Below, in pieces: positions 1 to 8,611 of a DNA stretch of 64,000 nt; position 1 is the stretch's first letter; each line of letters starts with the position of its first letter. The stretch is taken from positions 1 through 64,000 of the forward strand of contig RDYW01000031.1 of NCBI GenBank assembly GCA_004293485.1, written 5' to 3'. The notes under the pieces were generated by a model. The model had not been told where the DNA came from. It was given only the letters and a program-made list of their open reading frames with translations, and made no database searches. The position numbers and the translations under genes are program-made. The stretch comes from Sphingobacteriales bacterium. Its GTDB lineage: Bacteria > Bacteroidota > Bacteroidia > Sphingobacteriales > Sphingobacteriaceae.

Positions 1-1
1 A

Positions 2-91
2 TTAAATAACAGACCTGTAAGAAAATTTGGTTATCTAACTCCTAATGAAGTATTTTTACAGCTTAAGGTAAGTGTTGCACTTATCAGTTGA
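2..91 (+). CDS. IS30-family transposase, C-terminal fragment (cut by window start)
   Basis: The first 29 codons read LNNRPVRKFGYLTPNEVF and so on to a TGA. The pattern NNRPR/VRK-x-GY-x-TPNEVF is the usual C-terminus of IS30-type DDE transposases, which cut and rejoin the ends of their own insertion sequence. The gene continues to the left outside the window, so completeness cannot be judged. The sequence around the stop (gttgcacttatcagttgaac) resembles the terminal repeat seen at the ends of IS30 elements in Bacteroidota, so the element probably ends close to base 95. The matching left repeat is not in the window. Confidence 0.75.
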   Translation, partial: LNNRPVRKFGYLTPNEVFLQLKVSVALIS

Positions 92-298
92 ACACAGCGA
101 TTTTTGAAATATCAAATTTATAACTTAACAGCTGAAGAAATCGCTCTCATTCAAAATACAAAATAAGCGATTCACGAACACAAAAAAACAAACAACAGTG
201 AGTAAATAAAAATTATCTAAAACAACTAAAATCAAAATATACAGCAATTTTAGCAGTAGCCAAAATGAAAAAGCAATAAATGCAATCGTTAATATAAA
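92..298. other. AT-rich gap between the IS end and DUF4175
   Basis: I see no gene here. The short minus-strand ORF of the track is low-complexity, F/L-rich and has no family resemblance. The hexamer GCGATT (or its complement) occurs three times, at about 97, 139 and 167. No TAnnTTTG promoter element was found. The IS terminus therefore lies directly in the region that must hold the promoter of the DUF4175 operon. Confidence 0.5.
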
Positions 299-3200
299 AT
301 GATACCCACGGGCAATTACCAAAACCTGATAAATAAGCTGGATGAGTTTATTAAAAAATACTACCTCAATAAAATTATTAGAGGTGCGGCCTGCCTTGTT
401 GCCTTATTTTTATTGGGATACCTTGCCATTATACTCGCCGAATATTATGGTTACTTTGGTGTAATTACCAAAAATATTGTGTTTTATGGCTTTGCCACAA
501 CTATACTTTTGGCGGCTTATTTTTGGCTGGCAAAGCCTATTTTAAAGTATATAAAAATTAGCAAAACCATTAATTACGAGCAAGCATCGGTAATTATTGG
601 GCAACATTTCCCTGATATTAAGGATAGGCTTTTAAATACATTACAACTTAACAATCAATTACATAACAAGGAAGATAACAGCTTATTAGAAGCCAGCATT
701 CATCAAAAAATTACTACCCTTAGTCCTTTTAAATTTGCCGATGCGGTTACGCTAAGCGAAAATAAAAAATATGCCAAATATGTTTTCCCGCCCCTTGTGG
801 TATTGCTTATCATTGCGCTGGTGGCTCCCAGTATTATTAAAGAGGGTACGTATAGGATAGTAAACCACAATCAAGCATTTGAAAAACCAGCACCTTTTAC
901 GTTTTCGGTAGAAAACAGCCAACTTAGTATAGCACAGGGTGATGATATAGCCTTAAAAATTAAAATTGAAGGAAAAACTGTACCTCAGGATGTGTATGTA
1001 GAAGATGGAACCAATAGCTTTAAAGCCGATAAAATAAACGCTTCAAAATTTACCCATCAGTTTCGTAACCTTCAAAACAGCAAAACCTTTCGCCTTTTTG
1101 CTTTAGGCTATTACTCTAAACCTTTCCATATTGTGGTAAACAAAAAACCCGCTATCAGCAGTTTTGCTATCGAGGTAAAATTTCCTTTATATACCCAAAA
1201 GCGCAACCAAACACTGCAAAACCCAGGCGATATACAAGTACCCGCAGGTACTGTGCTTACATGGAAAATTAAAACCGATAATAGCAATATATTAAACTTT
1301 ATTTGGGGTAAGCGAGGCAAAATTGCCCTTAAAAGCAATAACAATCAGTTTAGCTATACCCAGCGCATCGTATCAAATACCACCTATAGCTTGTTGCCAC
1401 AAAGCCCAACGGTAAGCAATGCCGATGCCCTCAGCTATACCATAACGTGTATAGCCGACCAATATCCTACCATTACTGTAACCGAAATACCCGACTCGCT
1501 TAACAATAAAGTCATTTATTTTAAAGGAAACGTAGGCGACGATTATGGTTTTACGCAGCTAACTTTTAATACCAAAATTAGTAAAAGCACCACCAAAGGA
1601 AATATAGGTTTGGTTAAAAAGATACGCCTTCCTGTAGCCAAAAACGCCGTACAAGATAATTTTTTTTACGCTTGGGAGCTGAGTAAAACAGGGGCACAGC
1701 CGGGCGACGAAATAGAATATTATTTCTCCATTACTGATAATGATGCCGTAAATGGCCCTAAAACCACTAAAAGCCCCATAATGGTTTTTAAATTTATGGA
1801 TAAAGATGCCGCCATAGCGCAGATAGAAAACACTACACAAGCCCTTAATAAAAAAATGCAAACAGCGGGTAAGCATGCCAAGCAAATACAGCAAGCCGCC
1901 CAAAAACTAAGCGAAGAGTTGTTAAGCAAAACCAGCATGGATGCTGATGATAAAAAGCAAGCCGAAGAGCTTATCGAAAAACAAAAACAACTGGAAAACT
2001 TATTGCGAGATATTGAAAAAACAGCGCAAAAAAATCTTATCGAACAAAAAAACACCAACCCCGATAACCGGGCATTGCTAGAAAAACAAAAACAAATTCA
2101 AAACCTTTTTGAAAACGTACTGGACGATAAAACCAAAAAACTATTAGAAAACCTACAAAAACTGATAGACCAAAACAATAAAAACCAGTTAAAAGATGGC
2201 TTGCAACAAATGAAAGCCGATAATAAGGCACTAGAAAAAGAATTTGACCGTATGCTGGAATTATACAAGCAGTTAGCCTTCGACCAAAAACTAGACAATA
2301 CAAAGCAAAAACTTCAAGAGCTTGCTAAAAAACAAGAGGAGCTGAGCAAACAAAATACACCTAACGAGCAGCTTAAAAACCAGCAGGATATAAATAAACA
2401 GTTTGATGAGGTAAAAAAAGATTTAAAAGACCTAGAACAAAAAAGCAAAGAAACCGAAAATAATGACTTTAAAAATCCCGAAAAGGAGCAAAAAGAAATT
2501 GAAAAGGAGATGGCTGGGGCCGAGGAAAGTTTGAAACAAAAGCAAGCAAAATCTGCCGCCAAGCAACAAAAAGAAGCTGCACAAAAAATGACGCAGCTAG
2601 CGCAAAAACTAAGCGAAATGCAAAGCGAAATGGAAAGCCAAGAAAGCAATATAAATGCCCAAGCATTGCGCCTGTTATTAAAAAACTTGCTTAAAGCATC
2701 GTTCGACCAAGAAAATCTATTGATGGCCACCCGAAAAACAGATGTAAACGATGCCCAATTTGTACAACTAGGCAAACGCCAAAAAAACATTGCTAGCAAC
2801 TTAAAAACCATACAAGATAGCTTGTATAGTTTAAGCAAGCGGGTACCGCAAATAAGTGCCACCGTAAACAAAGAAACGCAAAGCATTAATTATCAAATAA
2901 ATAAAACCCTAGAAAACATAACCGAACGCCTGCAAGCCGAAACCTTGCAAAGCCAGCAATACACACTTACGGCCATTAACAACTTGGCTTTAATGCTTAG
3001 CGATGCCCTACAACAATTGCAAAATGCTATGCAAACGGCAAAATCGGGCAAGGGGAAACCTAAGCCAGGTATGCAGCAGCTATCTAAAATGCAGGATGCA
3101 CTAAATAAAAATATGCAAAAAGCCAAACAACAAATGGAGCAACAGGGTGGGCTAAAGCCTGGGCAAAAACCCGGCGAGGGGCAAGGTGGGCAATCCAGCA

Positions 3201-3604
3201 AGGAGTTTTCGCAAATGGCACAGCAACAACAAATGATACGTGAAGCTATGGAAGAATTAAGTAAAAGTGGAAATAAAGCAGGCGGACTGCAAAAAATGGT
3301 AGAAGAGATGAAACAAACCGAAACCGACTTGGTGTATAAACGTATATCGCAGGAGGTAATGCTAAGGCAACAGCAAATACAAACCAAACTATTGGAAGCC
3401 GCAAAAGCCGAACGTGAAAAGGAGCAAGACACCCAAAAACAAAGTACCGCAGCCAAAGAATATGCCCCTAATTTTAACCTGCAATGGCAACAATTTCAGC
3501 AACAAAAAAACAACGATATCGAATATTATAAAACCATATCGCCTGCTTTAAATTATTTTTATAAAAGCAAAGTAGCCACGTATTACAAAAATTTAAAACC
3601 TTAA
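299..3604 (+). CDS. DUF4175 family membrane/coiled-coil protein
   Basis: This 1101-residue protein has two N-terminal membrane helices at about 30-50 and 60-80 and a third near 160-180. An extracytoplasmic beta-rich part follows to about residue 500. A very long K/Q/E-rich coiled coil (about 500-1060) contains a G/P/K/Q-rich linker around 920-965. The N-terminus (NLINKLDEFIKKYY, then a hydrophobic segment) matches DUF4175, a Bacteroidota family with no established function. It starts an operon with a HATPase (4-bp gap) and ybeY, an order I recall as common in this phylum. The architecture suggests an envelope-spanning scaffold or sensor, which is inference. The ATG at 299 gives the usual family N-terminus. 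Confidence 0.85.
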   Translation: MIPTGNYQNLINKLDEFIKKYYLNKIIRGAACLVALFLLGYLAIILAEYYGYFGVITKNIVFYGFATTILLAAYFWLAKPILKYIKISKTINYEQASVIIGQHFPDIKDRLLNTLQLNNQLHNKEDNSLLEASIHQKITTLSPFKFADAVTLSENKKYAKYVFPPLVVLLIIALVAPSIIKEGTYRIVNHNQAFEKPAPFTFSVENSQLSIAQGDDIALKIKIEGKTVPQDVYVEDGTNSFKADKINASKFTHQFRNLQNSKTFRLFALGYYSKPFHIVVNKKPAISSFAIEVKFPLYTQKRNQTLQNPGDIQVPAGTVLTWKIKTDNSNILNFIWGKRGKIALKSNNNQFSYTQRIVSNTTYSLLPQSPTVSNADALSYTITCIADQYPTITVTEIPDSLNNKVIYFKGNVGDDYGFTQLTFNTKISKSTTKGNIGLVKKIRLPVAKNAVQDNFFYAWELSKTGAQPGDEIEYYFSITDNDAVNGPKTTKSPIMVFKFMDKDAAIAQIENTTQALNKKMQTAGKHAKQIQQAAQKLSEELLSKTSMDADDKKQAEELIEKQKQLENLLRDIEKTAQKNLIEQKNTNPDNRALLEKQKQIQNLFENVLDDKTKKLLENLQKLIDQNNKNQLKDGLQQMKADNKALEKEFDRMLELYKQLAFDQKLDNTKQKLQELAKKQEELSKQNTPNEQLKNQQDINKQFDEVKKDLKDLEQKSKETENNDFKNPEKEQKEIEKEMAGAEESLKQKQAKSAAKQQKEAAQKMTQLAQKLSEMQSEMESQESNINAQALRLLLKNLLKASFDQENLLMATRKTDVNDAQFVQLGKRQKNIASNLKTIQDSLYSLSKRVPQISATVNKETQSINYQINKTLENITERLQAETLQSQQYTLTAINNLALMLSDALQQLQNAMQTAKSGKGKPKPGMQQLSKMQDALNKNMQKAKQQMEQQGGLKPGQKPGEGQGGQSSKEFSQMAQQQQMIREAMEELSKSGNKAGGLQKMVEEMKQTETDLVYKRISQEVMLRQQQIQTKLLEAAKAEREKEQDTQKQSTAAKEYAPNFNLQWQQFQQQKNNDIEYYKTISPALNYFYKSKVATYYKNLKP

Positions 3605-3608
3605 TTTT

Positions 3609-4031
3609 ATGCTGGTAGCTATTAAAAAAGAGACTCACCATCTTCAACTTGCTTCAAAGCCCGAAAGCATTGTGGTGCTAGATAACTGGATTAATCAATT
3701 GGTAGCGAGCCACCTAATAAACGAAACATTACACGCCAATATAAGTACCGCACTAAACGAAGCCCTAACAAATGCCATACACCATGGCAATAAACTAAGC
3801 GCAGATAAAACCGTAAATATTTGGGTAAAAATTACCGAAAATAATACCCTATCATTTACAGTAAGCGATGAAGGAAATGGGTTTAATTACCGCACTTTAC
3901 CACAACCCATAAGCCCCGAAAATATCGAAAAATTAACAGGCCGAGGAGTTTTTATCATGCAGCAGCTAGCCCACCAGTGTACGTTTAATGCTCAAGGAAA
4001 CTCAGTGGAATTACATTTTTTATTAGCTTAA
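3609..4031 (+). CDS. ATP-binding protein, RsbW/anti-sigma-type HATPase
   Basis: A single-domain 140-residue GHKL ATPase. It shows the N-box (ALNEALTNAIHHGN, with E and N as Mg/ATP ligands), the G1 box DEGNGF and a G2-like GRGVFIMQQL. Small stand-alone HATPases of this type act as anti-sigma factors or serine kinases of partner-switching modules (RsbW/SpoIIAB), and no histidine-phosphorylation domain is present. The gene lies 4 bp behind DUF4175, so both are almost certainly co-transcribed. No anti-anti-sigma (STAS) or PP2C partner is in the window, so its target is unknown. Confidence 0.85.
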   Translation: MLVAIKKETHHLQLASKPESIVVLDNWINQLVASHLINETLHANISTALNEALTNAIHHGNKLSADKTVNIWVKITENNTLSFTVSDEGNGFNYRTLPQPISPENIEKLTGRGVFIMQQLAHQCTFNAQGNSVELHFLLA

Positions 4032-4072
4032 ATTTAGGCGTTTAAATTCTCAACAACGAAAAAAAATTACCC

Positions 4073-4498
4073 ATGAAAAAGCTCCCCATTTTTTTTTACC
4101 AACAAGAGGTAAGCTATACTTTAAAACATAAAAACAAGCTTCGCCAATGGATAAACCAAACCATATTGCATGAAAAACACCAACTCGAAAGCCTAAATTT
4201 TATTTTTTGTAGCGATAACTATTTACTTACCTTAAACCGCCAATACCTACACCACAATACCTACACCGATATTATTACCTTTGATAACTCCGAAACATCA
4301 GGCTTAATTATAGGCGATATTTTTATCAGCATAGATAGAATTAAAGAAAATGCCAAAACTTTTAATTCCTCGTTTACCAACGAACTTCACCGTGTAATGA
4401 TACATGGCACTTTGCACCTTTTAGGGTATAAGGATAAATCGGCGAAAGCCAAAAAATTAATGACCCAAAAGGAGGATGAATACTTGAGGGAGCGGTAG
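4073..4498 (+). CDS. ybeY: rRNA maturation RNase YbeY
   Basis: YbeY is a zinc-dependent endoribonuclease needed for 16S rRNA 3'-end maturation and ribosome quality control. The 141-residue length is normal. The family signature is present as HGTLHLLGYKDKS. The first two His ligands (HxxxH) are kept, but the position of the third His of the usual HGxLHLxGxDH is Asp here. I recall this substitution as typical of Bacteroidota YbeY rather than a sign of inactivation. It is the last gene of the DUF4175-HATPase operon and converges on sua5. Confidence 0.93.
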   Translation: MKKLPIFFYQQEVSYTLKHKNKLRQWINQTILHEKHQLESLNFIFCSDNYLLTLNRQYLHHNTYTDIITFDNSETSGLIIGDIFISIDRIKENAKTFNSSFTNELHRVMIHGTLHLLGYKDKSAKAKKLMTQKEDEYLRER

Positions 4499-4579
4499 GT
4501 AAGCAATGTTTGTATTACAGCTTATGCAGTATGCTATTTTATTGTAAAGTATAAAATACCGTTGCAAAATTGGTTTATA

Positions 4580-5527
4580 TTATTTTGTACCACGCTCTAA
4601 TCTATCGTTTATAGTACACCCTAAGCCATCATTGGGCATACGTTCGGCTATTATCACATCTAAACCGCAATTATCTAAACGGTGTAAAGCGGCATATAAA
4701 TTACTGGCCGCTTGGGTTAAATTACCATTGGCCGACAGCACCTCTTGGTGGGCAATTGAGTAGCCTTTGTAGTTTTTAAAAAGTAACAAACCAATTTTTA
4801 AATCGCTATACTTACCTATGCTATCGCTTATATTATTACTAAGTATAAGTTTAGTGCGTGGTGCATAATGCTTGCTTAGCATACCAGGTGCTTGGGGTGC
4901 AGCATTATCAAGTGTTTTGGTTTCAAGTATACCTATTACAGCTTCAATAGCCTCTTGGGCAATGGCGCCTAAGCGGTATATTATGGCTTTACCGCTTTCG
5001 AAACCTACGATGGTAGATTCTACACCACTTTGGCATATCCCACCATCCAAAACTAAAGGGCAATGGGTTTTAAAACTGGCTAAAACATGTGCTGCACTAG
5101 TGGGGCTTAATTGCCCAAAAAGGTTGGCACTTGGGGCTGCTAAAGGGTAATCTAGTTGGTTTAGTAGGGCTAAGGCAATAGGATGATTGGGTATGCGAAC
5201 CGCTACTGTATTTTTACCGCCGGTAACCAATAGTGGGATATTTTTGTTTTTATCTAGTACTAAAGTAAGTGGACCCGGCCAAAAAACATTGGCTAATTTA
5301 TATGCAACTTCGGGTATGTTTACAGCTACTTCATCAAGCTTTTGTAGCGATGAAATATGTACAATTAAAGGGTTGTAAAATGGCCTTTGTTTGGTTTCAA
5401 AAATATTTTTTATGGCAGTTTTACTATAAATATTGCCTGCCAAGCCATACACCGTTTCGGTAGGTATGGCTACAATGCCTTGGCTGTTTAGCACTTGTAT
5501 AGCTTTATGTATATGAGGTGTTATCAA
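4580..5527 (-). CDS. sua5: L-threonylcarbamoyladenylate synthase, Sua5 type
   Basis: The enzyme makes threonylcarbamoyl-AMP from Thr, bicarbonate and ATP for the t6A37 modification of ANN-decoding tRNAs. At 315 residues it is the two-domain Sua5/YwlC form. The YrdC domain (1-200) has IPTETVYGLAGN, the KxR motif in TKQRPFYNPL, and APSANLFGQLSPTSA. A linker, APGMLSKHYAPRTKL, leads into the C-terminal Sua5 domain. It is a minus-strand gene convergent with ybeY, and the putative peptidase gene lies 45 bp upstream on the same strand. Confidence 0.95.
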   Translation of the reverse strand: MITPHIHKAIQVLNSQGIVAIPTETVYGLAGNIYSKTAIKNIFETKQRPFYNPLIVHISSLQKLDEVAVNIPEVAYKLANVFWPGPLTLVLDKNKNIPLLVTGGKNTVAVRIPNHPIALALLNQLDYPLAAPSANLFGQLSPTSAAHVLASFKTHCPLVLDGGICQSGVESTIVGFESGKAIIYRLGAIAQEAIEAVIGILETKTLDNAAPQAPGMLSKHYAPRTKLILSNNISDSIGKYSDLKIGLLLFKNYKGYSIAHQEVLSANGNLTQAASNLYAALHRLDNCGLDVIIAERMPNDGLGCTINDRLERGTK

Positions 5528-5572
5528 ACGGAATAATTATTTAATAAGGCTGTATTTTGGGCTAAGTAACAA

Positions 5573-6361
5573 TTAATAGCTATGGTGTTGGCGCCGGGTT
5601 TCGGTTTTTTTATTTTTATACCAAGTCATCATTTCATGTTTAATGGTGTTTTCATTCGTGGTATTATTAAGCAATTGCTTATAGGGCATGTGTTTAATGT
5701 TCATACAATATTGTACCATTACCCAATAATTAAAATATTCTGCTGGTGCAATTGAATTATCTTGTAAGGTAATTCCCCAAGATTTAAAATTATTTTCATT
5801 TAAATAGTGTAAATTATTGTAAACATCTTTTTGGTTTGGTTCTTGCCTTGCAACATATTCTGCATAGCCTTCCCATTTCCAATTATCAATTGCAGCAATT
5901 GGGTTTGAGTGCCAAAACCCTAAATTGTTAAATTGCAAACAATGTGTGATTTCGTGAGCTAACAACTGCGTTAAGTTCCAGTTATAACCATTAATTTCCA
6001 CTGTATTATTGTGGCAGTTCATCTTGCCTAGTAAAACCACTTTATTGTAAAATCCAAAAGCAAACCCTTGCCCTGCAATACCAGATACAATGCTTGGGTA
6101 TACCGAACCTTCGTTTAAGCAAATATCTAGCTTAATATCATGTCGATATAATTCACTTGTTTTCAATAATTCGGTGGCTTTGTTAACATATGAAATTAAT
6201 AAAGGGTTTAGTTTAGAGTGATGATAAATTGTGAAATTTTTATAGGTGGTTTTATTAGCATATACAAATGCTGGATTTAAAATAATTACAAATAAAAGTG
6301 TTGAAATAAATAAACCGGTTACTGTTAGCCTAAAAGCCCATTTTTTAATGTTTCGTTTCAT
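5573..6361 (-). CDS. putative membrane-anchored zinc metallopeptidase (HExxH)
   Basis: A 262-residue protein of no named family that I can identify. Residues 8-35 form a basic-flanked hydrophobic segment, either an uncleaved anchor or a signal peptide. Residues 135-140 read AHEITH, an HExxH zinc site. KWEGYAEYVARQ follows 24 residues later, so E164 could be the third ligand of a gluzincin-type site. Several Asn/Trp/Tyr-rich stretches surround the motif. It is inferred to be an extracytoplasmic metalloprotease, and no substrate can be proposed. It is not obviously linked in function to the neighbouring sua5 or dxs genes. Confidence 0.6.
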   Translation of the reverse strand: MKRNIKKWAFRLTVTGLFISTLLFVIILNPAFVYANKTTYKNFTIYHHSKLNPLLISYVNKATELLKTSELYRHDIKLDICLNEGSVYPSIVSGIAGQGFAFGFYNKVVLLGKMNCHNNTVEINGYNWNLTQLLAHEITHCLQFNNLGFWHSNPIAAIDNWKWEGYAEYVARQEPNQKDVYNNLHYLNENNFKSWGITLQDNSIAPAEYFNYWVMVQYCMNIKHMPYKQLLNNTTNENTIKHEMMTWYKNKKTETRRQHHSY

Positions 6362-6447
6362 TTTTAAGAAGTTGTGTATGTTTTGAGTTCAAAAAAATTT
6401 ACCTTTAATACCTACTTACACAAACAAGGTAAATAATAAAACCATCT

Positions 6448-8379
6448 TTACCCTACCAAGCTATTGGTAACACGGGGTTTTACCAATGATTTTACTGCAT
6501 TTTGTATGGCTTTGGCATCGTAGCCACATTCGTTCCATAATTCGGCTGGTTCGCCATGTTCTATTACGGCATCGGGTATGCCCAATCTTTTTACCTGTGC
6601 GGTGTAGTTGTTATCTACCATAAATTCGATAATTGCGGCACCTATACCACCTTGTAGGCAGCCATCTTCAACGGTAATGATACTTTTAAATTGGGTAAAA
6701 ATATGATGTAAAGTTTTTTCGTCCAATGGTTTTGCAAACCGCATATCGTAATGCGCTGGGTGGTAGCCTTCGGTGTTTAACTCTTGGCAGGCTTTTACGG
6801 CTTCGTTACCTATATGGCCTAATGATAGTATAGCTACATCTTCACCATCGCATATTTTACGGGCAGTACCTATTTCTATGGTTTTAAATGGCCGTTGCCA
6901 ATCAACCAATACGCCGTTACCACGTGGGTATCTTATCGAAAACGGGCCATGTAATGGTTCCAGCTGTGCGGTGTACATTAAGTTGCGCAGTTCTTCTTCG
7001 TTCATAGGGGCACTTACAATCATATTGGGTATGCACCTAAAAAAAGCAATATCATAAGCGCCATGGTGTGTAGGGCCATCGGCACCAGCCATACCAGCCC
7101 TATCAAGGCAAAAAATAACGGGTAGTTTTTGCAAGGCTACATCGTGTATTACTTGGTCGTAAGCCCTTTGCATAAAGGTTGAGTAGATATTGCAAAAAGG
7201 TACCATGCCCTGTGTGGCCAGCCCTGCCGAAAACGTAACAGCATGTTGCTCGGCTATGCCTACATCAAAAGCTCGTTTTGGCATTGCTTTCATCATTATA
7301 TTTAACGAACAGCCCGATGGCATGGCGGGTGTTATGCCTACAATTTTGGGATTTAGTTCGGCAAGCTCAACCATGGTATGGCCAAATACATCTTGGTATT
7401 TGGGCGGTTGCGGTTTTAAGTGAGATGATTTTTTTATCTCGCCCGTAATTTTATCAAACAAGCCTGGGGCATGCCATTTGGTTTGGTCTTTCTCCGCCAA
7501 AGCGTAACCCTTACCTTTTACAGTTACACAATGCAATATTTTGGGGCCGGGTATATGCTTTAAATCGTTGATAACTTTTACCAAATGCGCTACATCATGC
7601 CCATCAATGGGGCCAAAGTATCTAAACTTTAACGACTCGAATAAGTTGCTTTTTTTAAGCAAGGTACCCTTTATACTTTTTTCTATTTTTTTTACCATCT
7701 CGTGGGCATTAGGGCCCAGTTCAGATATTTTGCTTAACACCGCCGAAACATCATCCCGGAAACGGTTATAAGATTTGCTGGTAGTAATATCGGTTAAATA
7801 TTCTTTTAACGCCCCCACATTAGGGTCGATGGACATGCAGTTATCGTTCAGTATTACAAGCAGGTTAGAGTTTTCGATGCCAGCATGGTTTAATGCCTCA
7901 AAGGCCAAGCCCGCCGTCATGGCACCATCGCCTATTACGGCTACATGTTGCCTATCGGTTTCGCCTTTTAATTGCGAAGCCACAGCCATGCCCAATGCCG
8001 CTGATATTGATGTAGATGAGTGCCCCACCCCAAAGGTATCGTACTCGCTTTCGCTACGTTTGGGGAAACCGCTTAATCCTTTATATATACGATTGGTATG
8101 AAAATTTTTTCTACGCCCTGTAAGTATTTTATGGCCGTAAGCTTGGTGGCCTACATCCCAAATAAGCTGGTCGTAAGGCGTATTTAAAATATAATGCAAG
8201 GCTACCGTAAGTTCTACCACGCCTAAGCTAGCACCAAAATGACCGCCATTAACCGATACCACATCGATAATGTATTGCCTTAATTCATTGCAAACAGCTT
8301 TTAATTCTTCGGGTTTAAATTTTTTTAAATCGGAAGGATAAAAAATTTCAGACAATAACTTACCCGCTTGTACTTCCAT
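6448..8379 (-). CDS. dxs: 1-deoxy-D-xylulose-5-phosphate synthase
   Basis: This thiamine-diphosphate transketolase-like enzyme condenses pyruvate with glyceraldehyde 3-phosphate, the entry step of the MEP isoprenoid pathway. The 643 residues carry WDVGHQAYGHKILTGR, the ThDP/Mg motif GDGAMTAGLAFEALNHAG and the Dxs signature LDRAGMAGADGPTHHG. It is a single gene, divergent from aspS across 232 bp, and would feed quinone and carotenoid synthesis (crtI is also in this window). The ATG at 8379 gives a full-length N-terminus. Confidence 0.97.
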   Translation of the reverse strand: MEVQAGKLLSEIFYPSDLKKFKPEELKAVCNELRQYIIDVVSVNGGHFGASLGVVELTVALHYILNTPYDQLIWDVGHQAYGHKILTGRRKNFHTNRIYKGLSGFPKRSESEYDTFGVGHSSTSISAALGMAVASQLKGETDRQHVAVIGDGAMTAGLAFEALNHAGIENSNLLVILNDNCMSIDPNVGALKEYLTDITTSKSYNRFRDDVSAVLSKISELGPNAHEMVKKIEKSIKGTLLKKSNLFESLKFRYFGPIDGHDVAHLVKVINDLKHIPGPKILHCVTVKGKGYALAEKDQTKWHAPGLFDKITGEIKKSSHLKPQPPKYQDVFGHTMVELAELNPKIVGITPAMPSGCSLNIMMKAMPKRAFDVGIAEQHAVTFSAGLATQGMVPFCNIYSTFMQRAYDQVIHDVALQKLPVIFCLDRAGMAGADGPTHHGAYDIAFFRCIPNMIVSAPMNEEELRNLMYTAQLEPLHGPFSIRYPRGNGVLVDWQRPFKTIEIGTARKICDGEDVAILSLGHIGNEAVKACQELNTEGYHPAHYDMRFAKPLDEKTLHHIFTQFKSIITVEDGCLQGGIGAAIIEFMVDNNYTAQVKRLGIPDAVIEHGEPAELWNECGYDAKAIQNAVKSLVKPRVTNSLVG

Positions 8380-8611
8380 TACATTCTTTGTTGATAATCT
8401 CGCAAATTAAACATTTCTTATTAAAACTAATTATACAATTTAATAATGTATTTTGTTTTATTGTTTTTTAAACCCTATTTGCGCTTTAAAAAAGAGATTA
8501 TATTAATGTTTATAGCCGGCATAAAACTATCGCCATTAAAATTTTATTTACTCCTTTGCGCTATATAATTTGGTATATGTATATTCGCAAGCTATTTTTA
8601 AATAATAAACC

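Noticed and set aside
2314-2886. 190-aa minus ORF opposite DUF4175
   Set aside because: Cys/Ser/Phe-rich shadow of the Lys/Gln/Glu-rich coiled coil; no independent evidence.
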